Assembly (NCBI GenBank): GCA_013373445.1
Contig: JABXHV010000031.1
Coordinates: forward strand, 1 to 62,021
Length of the DNA stretch: 62,021 nt
Reading direction: 5' to 3'
Source of the DNA: Paracoccaceae bacterium
GTDB lineage: Bacteria > Pseudomonadota > Alphaproteobacteria > Rhizobiales > Stappiaceae
The notes beneath the pieces were generated by a model. The model was given only the letters and a program-made list of their open reading frames with translations. It was not told the origin of the DNA and did not search any database. Both the position numbers and the translations under genes were made by a program. This document shows, piece by piece, positions 34,677 through 44,243 of this stretch. Within the stretch, counting starts at the first letter, position 1. The number at the start of each line of letters is the position of its first letter.

Positions 34677-35134
34677 GCAACACCTTCGTTAGGTCGCATC
34701 TCGACCATGTAAATATGATCGGCAACCAGGACAGCTTCATCACGCTGGTTGAAAACCGTCAAACGTTCAACAACACGACCATAACCAGGGCGCTTTTCCA
34801 TCAGTTCCTTATCGATGATTTCGACTTCAGAGCGGATCGTGTCGTTGATGAAAACGGGCTTTATAAACCTCATCCGGTCATAGCCATACGAAAAGGCCAC
34901 AGGATTGATAATTGTCGCCGTAAGTCCGACGCCGATTGTAAACACCATTGTTCCGTGAGCAATGCGTTGGCCGAATGGCAGACTTTTGCAGAATTCCGCA
35001 TCCAGATGATGCGGAAAGAAGTCGCCCGAATGGCCGGCATGCACAACGAAGTCAGTCTCGGTGATCGTGCGGCCAATCGTCTTGCGCCCTGCCCCAATCA
35101 CAAAATCTTCAAAGTAAGTCGTCTGCTCAAGCAT
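34673..35134 (-). CDS. MaoC-type hot-dog-fold hydratase
   Basis: A 153-residue single-domain protein. It begins YFEDFVIGAGRKTIGRTITE and contains the hydratase-2-like catalytic region TDFVVHAGHSGDFFPHHLD, followed by RIAHGTMVFTIGVGL. MaoC-type enzymes hydrate enoyl-CoA or related thioesters. Such an activity is not part of the standard deoxysugar routes suggested by its neighbours, but would fit with the CoA-transferase at 32362. It follows the Gfo/Idh/MocA gene by two bases and overlaps the small gene downstream. Confidence 0.92.
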   Translation of the reverse strand: MLEQTTYFEDFVIGAGRKTIGRTITETDFVVHAGHSGDFFPHHLDAEFCKSLPFGQRIAHGTMVFTIGVGLTATIINPVAFSYGYDRMRFIKPVFINDTIRSEVEIIDKELMEKRPGYGRVVERLTVFNQRDEAVLVADHIYMVEMRPNEGVA

Positions 35135-35136
35135 TG

Positions 35137-36207
35137 TTATGTCCTTACGGCCAATGGTGTTGCCGGCGCCGCGCTGCTTTCATAAGCGGCCTCCACCAGA
35201 GCCATAGTCTTCCATGCATCTGCAACAGCCCCCTGCAACTCCGTATCGTCACCAACGGCATATCTTTGCACTTGGGTCATTCGGCCAACAAACGCATCAA
35301 TGAACCAACTTCCAATTAGTGGAACTTTGACCCACTCAGAACCACCTTTTGGGTAAATCCAAAGCTCGTCCGGTTCACCCTTCGGATAATCAAGATTGAC
35401 GCCGAGCTTCACGTACGCCCCACCCTCGGTTCCACCGATCCGAAACTCGCAGGCCTGAAACTTGCGACCAAATGAATGGTTATGATTGATCGAAAGGCTG
35501 CACCGCACCTGATCGCCGAAATCCAGAATGGCGGACGTACGCGTCTGTGCAATCTTGGAAGAAGGATGCCCAAGAGTTTTGGCATGAACTCCCTTTGGAT
35601 CTCCAAGCAATTCGCGGATGGTATCAAGGTAATGGATTGAGTGAAGCAGAATTTCAACGCGTGGTAAGCCGGCTAAGAACTCCCAAAGATGCCAAGGAGT
35701 ATCAAGCGCAAGCCATGCGTCAAAATCGACAACTTCACCCAGCCAGCCGCGCGCAATTGCATCCTTCAAAGCCAGGATCATCGGAGCAAATCGTAACTGG
35801 AAATTGACAGCAGCACGAAGACCACGAGCCTCGCAAATATCTACGATACGGCTCGCCGCGGACAAGTCGGAGCCCAAGGGCTTTTGAATAAGAGCCGTCA
35901 CGCCTTCCGGAAGCTGTTCCAAGATGCCGGGTATAGCTTCCGGCGGCACAGCGAGGTCAAAAACCACTTGGGAATTGGCAACAGCCTGTTCAACACTCGA
36001 GAAGACCGACGTGTTCCAAGCTTCGGCGAGTGCCTTGGCCTTCGCAAAATCAGGGTCATAAATCCCGGCAACCGCAAAGCCTGCCTGACGATAAGCGGGC
36101 AAATGGGCATCAGAGACGATCGAACCCGCACCAAAAATTACAACCGGCAAGCTACGCGATGGTGGGTCAATCGCTTGCCGCAACACCCCCGGGGCAAACT
36201 CAGTCAT
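35137..36207 (-). CDS. Gfo/Idh/MocA-family oxidoreductase
   Basis: The ATG at 36207 overlaps the end of the mutarotase gene by eight bases and has GAGG upstream; a long open extension to 36363 lies inside that gene and is not credible. The 356-residue product has an NAD(P)-binding start (VVIFGAGSIVSDAHLPAYRQ), the EKP-like motif LIQKPLG in which Glu is replaced by Gln, and the C-terminal substrate domain. These enzymes oxidise or epimerise sugars and inositols. Here it is the only candidate for the sugar 1-dehydrogenase step needed before the lactonase. The missing Glu of EKP is a mild warning about that role. Confidence 0.9.
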   Translation of the reverse strand: MTEFAPGVLRQAIDPPSRSLPVVIFGAGSIVSDAHLPAYRQAGFAVAGIYDPDFAKAKALAEAWNTSVFSSVEQAVANSQVVFDLAVPPEAIPGILEQLPEGVTALIQKPLGSDLSAASRIVDICEARGLRAAVNFQLRFAPMILALKDAIARGWLGEVVDFDAWLALDTPWHLWEFLAGLPRVEILLHSIHYLDTIRELLGDPKGVHAKTLGHPSSKIAQTRTSAILDFGDQVRCSLSINHNHSFGRKFQACEFRIGGTEGGAYVKLGVNLDYPKGEPDELWIYPKGGSEWVKVPLIGSWFIDAFVGRMTQVQRYAVGDDTELQGAVADAWKTMALVEAAYESSAAPATPLAVRT

Positions 36208-36529
36208 GATGGAAGACCTCTTCCATCTCGGCCCACCATTCTCCTTCTTTTCGCGTATCCAAAGGGCGTTGCAAAGGGTTGCACACAGCCCACCAGCGCT
36301 GTGTCTCCGGATCCTCGCCCATACGCGCCATATCGGCCTCAAAATCCGATCCGTGATATTCAAAGTAGGAGAAGAGAAGGTTCTCTGGTTCTTTCAGGAA
36401 GATCGAATAGTTGCGAATGTTACAGTCCGAAATTTTTTCCAGAACTCCGGGCCACACCGCAGCATGAAGGCGTTTGTACTCGGCGATACCCTCGCCATCC
36501 AATCCGACCACGCTTCCCTTCCGTTCCAT
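36200..36529 (-). CDS. L-rhamnose mutarotase-family protein (DUF718)
   Basis: The 109-residue protein carries the full set of family features: YKRLHAAVWPGVLEKI near residue 18, NIRNYSIFL, ENLLFSYFEYHG and DPETQRWWAVCNPLQ with the Trp pair, ending GEWWAEMEEVFHHD. The His, Tyr and Trp residues in these motifs form the mutarotase site of RhaM. The enzyme interconverts alpha and beta anomers of L-rhamnose, and relatives act on L-fucose. The start overlaps the dehydratase stop as TAATG. This is the strongest pointer to a 6-deoxy-L-hexose as the substrate of this cluster. Confidence 0.92.
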   Translation of the reverse strand: MERKGSVVGLDGEGIAEYKRLHAAVWPGVLEKISDCNIRNYSIFLKEPENLLFSYFEYHGSDFEADMARMGEDPETQRWWAVCNPLQRPLDTRKEGEWWAEMEEVFHHD

Positions 36530-37647
36530 TAGCTCTCTCCATTGCGAAATGTTTTTGAAAGCCCCTGCACGCGGCGCTGCAGAAGGGCAACTTCATCCCA
36601 TTCGATACCAAGACCGGGAACTTCAGGCGCGAGTGCCCGTCCCTCTTTGATGGTCATGGGCGCTGCAATGTCATCAAGTTGCGGAATATATTCCAGCCAA
36701 GGCGCATTGGGCACTGCGCAAACCAGACTGACATGCAGTTCCATTAGGAAGTGAGGACAGATCGCAATGTTATGCGCCTCCGCCATATGGGCGACCTTGA
36801 GCCAAGGTGTGATGCCCCCAACCCGCGCGACATCTGCCTGAACAATGCCGCATGCTTCAGATGCAACGTAGTCCGCGAACTGGCCTGGCGAGTAGAGGCT
36901 TTCCCCGACCGCAACGGGAACCCTGCACTGGGACGCAAGCCGGGCATGGCCAGCAATATCGTCCGACGGCAATGGTTCCTCGAACCAGGCAATACCAAGT
37001 TCTTCAAGCATCGGTACACATCGCAGTGCCTGGGCGGAAGTCATGGACTGATTGGCATCGGTCATGATTTCGTAGCTGAAGCCAACCACATCACGCACTT
37101 TTTCAAGACGGGCGCGATCTTCTGACAGGTGCGGCTTGCCAATCTTGACCTTGCTTCCGGAAAAACCCTTTTCCTTTGCTGCGATCGCATCTTCGGCCAA
37201 GGCCTGAGGCTCAATGTGAAGCCAACCGCCTTCCGTTGTGTAGAGCGGTACATCCGGCTTCGCTCCACCCGCCATTTGATACAACGGCAAACCTGCTCTG
37301 CGACATCTAAGATCCCATAACGCAGTATCAATCGCGGCAAGCGCCAGGGACATGATAGGTCCGACCGCCGTTGCATGGCTGGTGAAAAGCAGATCGCGCC
37401 AGATCGCTTCAATCGCCTCAGCCTCACGTCCCAGAAGCATGGGAACAAGGGTCTGCTCAAGAAGCGACATGATCGCAGGACCACCATCACCAATCGTGTA
37501 GCTGTAGCCGGTTCCCACAGCCCCTTCGCTGTCGGTGATACGCACGAATGGCGTTTCCTGGCTTTTGAATGACTGAATGGCATCAGTACGCTGAACTTTG
37601 GGAACAAGGTCCAGCATAAAGATTTCAATTTGCTCGATTTGCGCCAT
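36529..37647 (-). CDS. Enolase-superfamily acid-sugar dehydratase (mandelate racemase group)
   Basis: A 372-residue protein with the mandelate-racemase-group residues in order: the KxK pair in GSKVKIGK (near 165), metal ligands Asp in MTDANQ, Glu in WFEEPL and Glu in VGESLY, and the His of the C-terminal acid/base site in ICPHFLMELH. Enzymes of this group remove water from aldonic acids such as L-fuconate, L-rhamnonate or galactarate. The mutarotase gene that follows, sharing the TAATG junction, and the SDR suggest a 6-deoxy-L-hexonate. The precise substrate is not decided by sequence. Confidence 0.92.
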   Translation of the reverse strand: MAQIEQIEIFMLDLVPKVQRTDAIQSFKSQETPFVRITDSEGAVGTGYSYTIGDGGPAIMSLLEQTLVPMLLGREAEAIEAIWRDLLFTSHATAVGPIMSLALAAIDTALWDLRCRRAGLPLYQMAGGAKPDVPLYTTEGGWLHIEPQALAEDAIAAKEKGFSGSKVKIGKPHLSEDRARLEKVRDVVGFSYEIMTDANQSMTSAQALRCVPMLEELGIAWFEEPLPSDDIAGHARLASQCRVPVAVGESLYSPGQFADYVASEACGIVQADVARVGGITPWLKVAHMAEAHNIAICPHFLMELHVSLVCAVPNAPWLEYIPQLDDIAAPMTIKEGRALAPEVPGLGIEWDEVALLQRRVQGLSKTFRNGES

Positions 37648-37651
37648 GTGC

Positions 37652-38737
37652 TCAGGTCCTCAGTGATACGCCACTTTCAGCGTCAAATAGGTGACATTTG
37701 TCCAAAGTGATCTGGAATCGCATGGTTTCACCCGGTTCAACCGGGCGCGGATTCAACATTTTCGCCTGAATTTCAGTATCCGAGATCTCACCGAACAGAA
37801 TGGTTTCCGTACCCAGAGGCTCAGACAACGAAACCGTCATATCGAGTTCTGCCATGTGCTCTTCCGGAGGCAGGGCATGTCCAATCGGCATTATGTTGTC
37901 TGCACGCACACCATATTGAACGCGTTGCCCTTCCGCAGCTGAGTAGCGCGGCGGAACAGGTAAGCTGGTTCCATCGGAGAAGACGACCTGACCACCCTTA
38001 ACGACACCGTCAATCAGGTTCATTGGGGGGGAGCCTATAAAAGTCGCGACAAAGGTACTGACAGGATTGGCGAAGACCTCAAGTGGCGTACCCTGCTGTT
38101 CAATAGAACCATTGCGCATGATTACAATGCGATCAGCAAGTGTCATTGCCTCGACCTGGTCGTGGGTCACGTAGATGATTGTAGTCTTGATCTTGCGGTG
38201 CAGCTTCTTGATCTCGACGCGCATCTGCGTGCGCAGTTTTGCATCAAGGTTGGAAAGCGGCTCATCAAACAGGAAAACGTCAGGATGACGCACGATCGCG
38301 CGGCCCATGGCAACGCGTTGGCGCTGCCCACCGGACAACTCACCCGGTTTGCGATCCAGCAAAGGCGTTAGCGACAGTATGGCTGCAGCTTCATCCACCG
38401 CAGCCTCGATTTCCGCTTTATCTTTGCCAGCAATCTTTAGCGAGAAGCCAAGATTTTCTCGTACACTCATATGCGGATAAAGCGCGTAGTTCTGGAACAC
38501 CATTGAGATGTTTCGGGCCCGCGGCGGCAGATCATTGACCACACGGTCGCCAATCCTAATGTTGCCGCCACTGATATTCTCAAGCCCTGCAATCATGCGC
38601 AATGTCGTCGACTTGCCGCATCCAGATGGTCCGACAAACACAACAAATTCATTGTGCCCGATGTCCAGGTCGATGCCATGAACCACTTCAAGTTCGCCGT
38701 ATTTTTTGACGACTTTTTCGAGATGTACCTCTGCCAT
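37652..38737 (-). CDS. Sugar ABC importer ATPase (UgpC/MsmK type), second system
   Basis: A 361-residue MalK-like ATPase with Walker [10 protein letters not shown], signature [16 protein letters not shown], Walker [12 protein letters not shown] and switch [11 protein letters not shown], plus a C-terminal TOBE-like domain. It lies four bases after the MalG-like gene and four before the dehydratase, so importer and catabolic genes form one leftward operon. Confidence 0.94.
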   Translation of the reverse strand: MAEVHLEKVVKKYGELEVVHGIDLDIGHNEFVVFVGPSGCGKSTTLRMIAGLENISGGNIRIGDRVVNDLPPRARNISMVFQNYALYPHMSVRENLGFSLKIAGKDKAEIEAAVDEAAAILSLTPLLDRKPGELSGGQRQRVAMGRAIVRHPDVFLFDEPLSNLDAKLRTQMRVEIKKLHRKIKTTIIYVTHDQVEAMTLADRIVIMRNGSIEQQGTPLEVFANPVSTFVATFIGSPPMNLIDGVVKGGQVVFSDGTSLPVPPRYSAAEGQRVQYGVRADNIMPIGHALPPEEHMAELDMTVSLSEPLGTETILFGEISDTEIQAKMLNPRPVEPGETMRFQITLDKCHLFDAESGVSLRT

Positions 38738-38741
38738 TTTT

Positions 38742-39608
38742 TTATCCCTTTACGCCGCCAAATGTGAGCCCTGCAATCAGATGCTTCTGAACAAGGAAAG
38801 TCAGAACCAGAGCGGGAATGATCATCAAAACGGCCAGGGCGCACATGCCACCCCAGTTGAGCGTGAATTCTGATGTGAAATCGAGAAGCCCGACGGGCAT
38901 TGTTTTCGACGTCACAGAGCGAGTGAGCTGGGATGCAAGCGCATATTCATTCCAGGAAGTTAGGAACGCAAAAATACCAGCGCTTGCTATACCTGCGCGG
39001 GCGACCGGGAATTCGACACGCCAAAAAGCCTGCCAACGCGTACAGCCATCAATTTCAGCCGCCTCCGCGAGTTCTTTGGGCACCTGGCGGAAGAAGCCGT
39101 CGATCAACCAGATCGTGAAGGGCACGTTCATCGCCACATAGGTCAGGATCATACCGAAATGGGTGTCGATAATGCCGATACGCGCATAGACAATAAACAG
39201 TGGCAGAGAGAGAGCGACACCGGGCACTGCGCGGGTCACCATGAGACCAACGAAGATCGCTGACTTGCCCCGAAACCTGTAGCGTGCAAACGCGTAACCA
39301 CCTGCCATACCGACCAGGATCGCGATCGCTGTAGATGTCACCGAGATGATCAATGAATTCATGAAGTAGGTGACAACGGGAACACCGCCCTCTCCTGCTC
39401 CGGCGAACATTGCACGGTAGTTATCAAAATTCAGATCGTTCGGTATCCAGATTGGCGGCTTAGCCATGATCTCGACCGTCGGACGGAACGAGTTCAAAAC
39501 AATCCAGAGGCCAGGAAGGCAGATGATTGACATGGCAACAAACAATGTCATCAGGTGAGCCAACTTAAGACCATGTGCCCGAAGGCGATGGGAACGGTTC
39601 GCATCCAT
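38742..39608 (-). CDS. Sugar ABC importer permease, MalG family, second system
   Basis: The 288-residue protein has six predicted helices and the EAA loop [19 protein letters not shown] near residue 188. It starts three bases after the MalF-like gene. Together with that gene it forms the membrane channel for the deoxysugar-type importer. Confidence 0.93.
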   Translation of the reverse strand: MDANRSHRLRAHGLKLAHLMTLFVAMSIICLPGLWIVLNSFRPTVEIMAKPPIWIPNDLNFDNYRAMFAGAGEGGVPVVTYFMNSLIISVTSTAIAILVGMAGGYAFARYRFRGKSAIFVGLMVTRAVPGVALSLPLFIVYARIGIIDTHFGMILTYVAMNVPFTIWLIDGFFRQVPKELAEAAEIDGCTRWQAFWRVEFPVARAGIASAGIFAFLTSWNEYALASQLTRSVTSKTMPVGLLDFTSEFTLNWGGMCALAVLMIIPALVLTFLVQKHLIAGLTFGGVKG

Positions 39609-39611
39609 CGA

Positions 39612-40508
39612 TCAGCCTCCCATGCCAAGTTCATTCCGCGCTGATGTCAGCTTGCGAAAGAAGTAAACGGTGAAGAAGATCGCCAGGAAGATGGACGTGT
39701 AGCCCATAGCATTGGCGTAACCCATTTTCGCATCGACGTAGCCGGTTCGCCCAATCAACGTCCAAAGCAATTCGGTGCGCCGAGCTGGCCCGCCATTGGT
39801 CATGATCTGCACAATGTCATAGGCGCGCGCAACATCGAGCGAGCGAATTGCCATCGCGATATAGATGAAGGGCATGATGAAAGGCAGCGTAATGTGGCGG
39901 AAAGTTTGCCAGCTGGTGCAGCCATCAACCTTTGCAGCTTCAAGCGGATCCTTCGGAATGGCATAAAGACCTGCCAATATGAGGATCGCGAAGACACTGG
40001 TGGACGTCCACACTTCGGCGAAGATAATCGAAAACATCGCCAGCTTGCCATCGACGAGCCAAGGAATAACCTGGTCGGTGATGCCGAGGCTTTGCAACGC
40101 GTTGTTCACAAGACCGACGTTGTCGTTGAAGATGAACTTGAACTGAAAACCGACAAGTACCGGCGAAAACATCATCGGAAACATCATCATGGTACGCAGC
40201 GCCCGCTGGCCACGAGTGACCTTCGAGACCAGCAGCGCCAATCCGAGACCCAGCAGCATCTCCAGGTTCAACGCGATTGTGAGCAGCACGATAGTCCGAC
40301 CAAAGGCCGCCCAAAACTTTGAATCCGTCAGCGCCTTTTCATAGTTGTATGTACCGATCCACTTGAAAAGGCTATCGGGCCGCGTCAGTCGATATGGCGT
40401 AAAACTGGAATAAAGAGATAGCAGCAGCGGCAACATGACGACAGCGGCCAAGACGATGATCGCAGGCAGCAGCAGAAGCAGCCACGGGGGCAGTTTGTAA
40501 CGAAACAT
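39612..40508 (-). CDS. Sugar ABC importer permease, MalF family, second system
   Basis: A 298-residue protein with six predicted helices and the EAA loop LEAAKVDGCTSWQTFRHITL near residue 195. It is separated from the binding-protein gene by 66 bases that hold a perfect ten-pair hairpin. Confidence 0.93.
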   Translation of the reverse strand: MFRYKLPPWLLLLLPAIIVLAAVVMLPLLLSLYSSFTPYRLTRPDSLFKWIGTYNYEKALTDSKFWAAFGRTIVLLTIALNLEMLLGLGLALLVSKVTRGQRALRTMMMFPMMFSPVLVGFQFKFIFNDNVGLVNNALQSLGITDQVIPWLVDGKLAMFSIIFAEVWTSTSVFAILILAGLYAIPKDPLEAAKVDGCTSWQTFRHITLPFIMPFIYIAMAIRSLDVARAYDIVQIMTNGGPARRTELLWTLIGRTGYVDAKMGYANAMGYTSIFLAIFFTVYFFRKLTSARNELGMGG

Positions 40509-40535
40509 GTTTGCTTTCCGATGGGCATCTGAAAG

Positions 40536-40558
40536 CGGGGCGGCAGCATGCCGCCCCG
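40536..40558 (-). other. Hairpin between binding-protein and permease genes, second system
   Basis: CGGGGCGGCA and TGCCGCCCCG form a perfect ten-pair, very GC-rich stem with a three-base loop. No T-run follows. Its position matches the hairpins in the other ABC operons of this window. Confidence 0.75.
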
Positions 40559-40574
40559 ACTGGAACCAGGGGGA

Positions 40575-41879
40575 TTAGTACTCCCCGTTTTCCCGCATCA
40601 TGTCATCCACGGCTTCAGCAGCAGCTTCGAGAGCCTCCTCTGAAGTCTTGTCACCAAGGATGGCAGCCTGCAACTCTGGAAAGATAAGGTTGGTCGCCTC
40701 AATCCAGTACGGCGTTGCCGGTACAGCGAACGCTGTCTTCGCAGTTTCCTTGAACGCAGCAAGAACCTCTGAACGGTAGGGATCAGACTTGGCCTGTTCC
40801 GTCACGTAGTCCCAAACAGCAGTCCGTGTCGGAAGTGGGCCGGCATCGCTTTCCATTTTCTGACTGTCTTCATTGGTCAAAAACATAACGAGAGAAGCAG
40901 CGGCTTCTTTGTTCTCACAATCAGATGTGACCGAGAAACCATGGAACCCAGACCAACCTGTACGCACGCCAGCAGAGCCTTTTGGCGCCGGGGCGATACC
41001 CACGTTGCCGGCGACTTTGGAAGAAGCAGGATCATTGAAGAATCCAGCCCACCCCGGCCAATCCAGGTTCATTGCGATAGTGCCAGAGGCAAAACCGTTC
41101 CCAAGATCATCCCAAAGGTAGCTGGTTGTTCCAGGAGGCACAGCGCCTGCATCATATAAGTCTACAAACCAGTTCAGCGCACGCACACCGGCTTCAGAGT
41201 TAAAAGCAGGAGAGAAGTCATCGTTGAACAACTTGCCGCCTTCGGCAACGACCATCTCGTAAAACCGGCCAACAATCGCCTCATCTTTGCCTGCATACTG
41301 AGTGCCATAGCGGTTTGGCGGATCAGAAAAGAACACGGCCTGATCACTGACCTGTTCCCAGGTCTCGGGAACCGCCAGATCGTAGCCATACTCGGCCTTG
41401 AACTTGGCCTGGTTATCGGCGTCTTCGTAAAGGTCTTTCTGGTAGTAAAGTGCAGAGACGTCGAACTGCCCACGTGGCAACATCACAAGTTTGCCGTCAA
41501 GCGTGGCGGCTTTGATGTTCGCAGGAACAAACTCTGCAACGGTTTCAGCAGGAACCAGGCCGCTCAGATCCATGTAAAGTGACGGATACTGAGACGCAAA
41601 AGAGGAATGGTTTGAACCTACGCACCAGCTCGTCGTTCCTGCCGCGATGTCAGACTTGAATTCCTTGTCCATCTCGAAATGGTTTTTCTTCGAGATGATG
41701 TTTACCTTGGCTCCAGTCTCTGCTTCCCACTCAGAAATACGACCATAGAGCGCTTCGTATTGCTGACCGCCAATCAGCTTGGCATCGAGGGTAACACCGT
41801 CGAATTCACCAGCCTGCGCATATGATGCGCACATGGCAGCAAGCACCAGCGCGGATGCGCCAGACGCGAAATTTTTCAT
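40575..41879 (-). CDS. Sugar ABC importer periplasmic binding protein (family 1), second system
   Basis: GGGAGGACTTC precedes the ATG. The 434-residue protein has a signal peptide (cleavage near SYAQAGE, residue 23) and family 1 features such as KLVMLPRGQFDVSALYYQKD, GTIAMNLDWPGW and a C-terminal Trp-rich sugar-binding region. It heads the leftward operon that continues through permeases, ATPase and the catabolic enzymes, so it probably imports the sugar those enzymes use. Confidence 0.92.
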   Translation of the reverse strand: MKNFASGASALVLAAMCASYAQAGEFDGVTLDAKLIGGQQYEALYGRISEWEAETGAKVNIISKKNHFEMDKEFKSDIAAGTTSWCVGSNHSSFASQYPSLYMDLSGLVPAETVAEFVPANIKAATLDGKLVMLPRGQFDVSALYYQKDLYEDADNQAKFKAEYGYDLAVPETWEQVSDQAVFFSDPPNRYGTQYAGKDEAIVGRFYEMVVAEGGKLFNDDFSPAFNSEAGVRALNWFVDLYDAGAVPPGTTSYLWDDLGNGFASGTIAMNLDWPGWAGFFNDPASSKVAGNVGIAPAPKGSAGVRTGWSGFHGFSVTSDCENKEAAASLVMFLTNEDSQKMESDAGPLPTRTAVWDYVTEQAKSDPYRSEVLAAFKETAKTAFAVPATPYWIEATNLIFPELQAAILGDKTSEEALEAAAEAVDDMMRENGEY

Positions 41880-41983
41880 GAAGTCCTCCCAGTATTCATA
41901 AATCGTTCCGGTTTGGAGATCCTGGTGATAGGTCTTTTTACTACCAGAAAATTTTATATTCGGAATGATCTTTTATATCTAAA

Positions 41984-42006
41984 CTTGACAGCGAGACGGT
42001 GTCAAG
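41984..42006. promoter_or_regulatory. Inverted repeat in the divergent promoter of the deoxysugar cluster
   Basis: CTTGACA (41984-41990) and TGTCAAG (42000-42006) are perfect inverted arms with a nine-base spacer. Each arm contains a TTGACA -35 hexamer, one per direction, so the element could be the back-to-back promoter core as well as a regulator site. A direct repeat TTTTATAT lies just to the left (41952-41959 and 41971-41978). Confidence 0.5.
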
Positions 42007-42057
42007 TTCAATTCCTCATGTGAAACGCACTCTAAGCAACGTTAGGGAGGAGACTAA

Positions 42058-42891
42058 ATGCTGCTGGACACCCACCTTCACCTCGTGAACAGGGACTTGA
42101 TTTCGTACCCTTGGCTTGGCGACGCGCCAGCTTTGGATCAAAACTGGACCTATGAAGCTTATGCGGAAGTCGCCAAACGCGTCGGCATCACGCGGTGCTT
42201 GCATATGGAAGTCGATGTCGCAGAAGAAGACATTGCCCGCGAGACAGAGATGGTGCGTACTCTGAAGGCACGCGAAGACAACATGGTATGCGGCGCTATC
42301 GCAAGCGGACGTCCAGAGCATGATGGTTTTGCCGCCTATCTGGAAAGCCTGGACACCGATACAGTCAAAGGGATCCGACGCGTCCTCCACGTCGTACCCG
42401 ATGAGGTGTCACAATCGCCTTTGTTCCGCGAAAACATAAAGAGCCTTGAAAGCCGGAACTTGCCCTTCGACATTTGTGTTCTGGAAAAACAACTCCCGCT
42501 CGCCTGCGCGCTGGCCGACGCAGCGCCGAACGTAAGCTTTGTGCTCGACCACTGCGGCGTGCCGGAGATCGCTGGTGGCGACTATCAGACATGGGCAGAC
42601 AAGATCAGTGACCTTGCCCAGCGCCAGAATGTGAACGCCAAAATTTCCGGGATCATTGCCTATACCGGCGGAGGCTTCACGCTCGAAACACTGCGTCCAT
42701 ATGTCGAACATGTGATTAGTGTCTTTGGATGGGATCGCGTCGTTTGGGGATCAGACAGTCCCGTATGCACACTCGCTGCCAATCTGGAAACCTGGGTAGC
42801 AGCCACCTATGCACTCACGCAAGGTTGCAGCGCCAATGAACGGGCAAAACTCTTTCACGAGAATGCCACCCGCATCTGGAACATTACCTAG
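42058..42891 (+). CDS. Amidohydrolase-2 family lactonase-like enzyme
   Basis: The ATG follows GGGAGGAGACTAA. The 277-residue protein has the amidohydrolase barrel signature: N-terminal metal ligands in LLDTHLHLVN, a middle His in VLDHCGVPE, and a C-terminal Asp in VVWGSDSPVC. This small group (COG3618) includes L-fuconolactonase and L-rhamnono-lactonase, which open sugar lactones in non-phosphorylative pathways. It is transcribed away from the importer and catabolic operon but shares its promoter region, fitting the lactone step between the sugar dehydrogenase and the dehydratase. Confidence 0.9.
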   Translation: MLLDTHLHLVNRDLISYPWLGDAPALDQNWTYEAYAEVAKRVGITRCLHMEVDVAEEDIARETEMVRTLKAREDNMVCGAIASGRPEHDGFAAYLESLDTDTVKGIRRVLHVVPDEVSQSPLFRENIKSLESRNLPFDICVLEKQLPLACALADAAPNVSFVLDHCGVPEIAGGDYQTWADKISDLAQRQNVNAKISGIIAYTGGGFTLETLRPYVEHVISVFGWDRVVWGSDSPVCTLAANLETWVAATYALTQGCSANERAKLFHENATRIWNIT

Positions 42892-42976
42892 CAGAACCGC
42901 AAATCATCTGGCAGAGCCACGACTAATATGAAAGCGTACGGCGTGTTGCTGTGCGCGTCCCCCATGTCAGCGCGTA

Positions 42977-44122
42977 TCACAAAACGCCAAACTCTCGCAG
43001 AATTTTGCCGATTTGTGCAGGACGCTCCGTACGCGCTTTGCCAAAACTATCCGGAAGGTCGTGACGCGCTATTGCCTCGACCTGATTTTCCATTGTGTCT
43101 CGAAGTTCGGACGACAAAAAAGTGGCCGAGACATTGGCCGCATCGGCAAAGTAGCAAAGATCACGAGCCTGCAGGCTTTCAACCAAGTCCTCTGATCCGC
43201 TCGCCTTTTGGGTAATGATCTGCGGGACACCGCGCTCAAGCGCATAAAGCACCGATGTCGATCCTCCACTTGTGACCATCAGTTTAAGAGCTTCGGCATA
43301 GGCATAGAAGTTTGGCTTCTCGACCAAGTGAACGCGCGAAGAGGCTTCCGGTTTTGACGTCCCATCATAGCGCTCCAAATCTAGAATGACCTCCAGATCT
43401 GTCGTCTTTAGTACAGCAGATAGAATTTCCCAAGCTGATGAGCGTTCAAAATGCCTGCCATGCTGGAAGTAGCAGAGGTCGACATCATGCGCGCCTGCTG
43501 ATGGAGCCGCCTCACCGTCCAGCGCATCCCACAACATGCTGCCCGCATGGACCACATTCTTTCGAGTTTTCGTGTCATCATCATCAAGTTCAGGAACACT
43601 GCGCAAAAGAAATGCATCCCCCCAAAGCTCGTCCAGAGAAACAGAACCTGAAAGCCCCGCTGCCATAGATGCCCGCTCGGATATCCAGCACCATTGGTCC
43701 TGCCGCCATTTCTGCCGGCGATGGCGCTCATTCTTTGGAGCCATCTGGTCTTCGATCGGAAACAGTGGTGCAGCAGTTCCAATGATAAGCGTTCGAACGT
43801 CGCAAACCGACTTCAAAAGGGTATGAACAGGGTTGAATTGGGTTGTAACCAGAGTGAACCATCCGCGGTCCTTGATCAAAGCCGCAAGGGTGTGAAACTG
43901 GCTCAGAGTCGTCTCGACCGTGGCCCACAAGCTCATTGAAAACGCCTTGCTGTCTTCAACCTTGAGACAGTTGAACCCAGCCTTCACCGTGCTTTCAAAT
44001 CGATCTGCCGGACAAAGCAACACCGGCCGAACCCCAAGCTTTTCCAGGTCGCGATAGACCGTTTTCGCTGCGCCCACAAAGCCGGGCGTCCACGGCACAA
44101 GAATCGGGATTTCAAGGGTCAT
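42977..44122 (-). CDS. GT-B glycosyltransferase, GT1/UDPGT-like
   Basis: The 381-residue protein has two Rossmann-like halves. The C-terminal half carries the donor-site pattern LMVTSGGSTSVLYALERGVPQ, typical of GT1/GT28-like enzymes, and the N-terminal half has PILVPWTPGFVGAAKTVYRD. No membrane helix or signal peptide is seen. It is a single gene between the lactonase and amidase loci, not in an obvious operon, so acceptor and product are unknown. Ribosome binding at the ATG is weak. Confidence 0.75.
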   Translation of the reverse strand: MTLEIPILVPWTPGFVGAAKTVYRDLEKLGVRPVLLCPADRFESTVKAGFNCLKVEDSKAFSMSLWATVETTLSQFHTLAALIKDRGWFTLVTTQFNPVHTLLKSVCDVRTLIIGTAAPLFPIEDQMAPKNERHRRQKWRQDQWCWISERASMAAGLSGSVSLDELWGDAFLLRSVPELDDDDTKTRKNVVHAGSMLWDALDGEAAPSAGAHDVDLCYFQHGRHFERSSAWEILSAVLKTTDLEVILDLERYDGTSKPEASSRVHLVEKPNFYAYAEALKLMVTSGGSTSVLYALERGVPQIITQKASGSEDLVESLQARDLCYFADAANVSATFLSSELRDTMENQVEAIARHDLPDSFGKARTERPAQIGKILREFGVL

Positions 44123-44243
44123 TCAATAACTTCAGCTGGCTCGCACTTACGCATCGTGACCTGATCAACTATAGCTCATTAGATCAGGTAGGCCGTTCTT
44201 GCCAGACAAGTGCAGCAATTCATAGCCAATGTCCGCAGTTCCC

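Noticed and set aside
34474-34692. Plus-strand frame over the possible frameshifted small gene
   Set aside because: It has no ribosome site and overlaps the MaoC gene end; the minus-strand frames fit the operon far better.
36208-36363. 52-residue N-terminal extension of the Gfo/Idh/MocA protein
   Set aside because: It lies in another frame of the mutarotase gene and is Arg/Trp-rich, unlike the family N-terminus.
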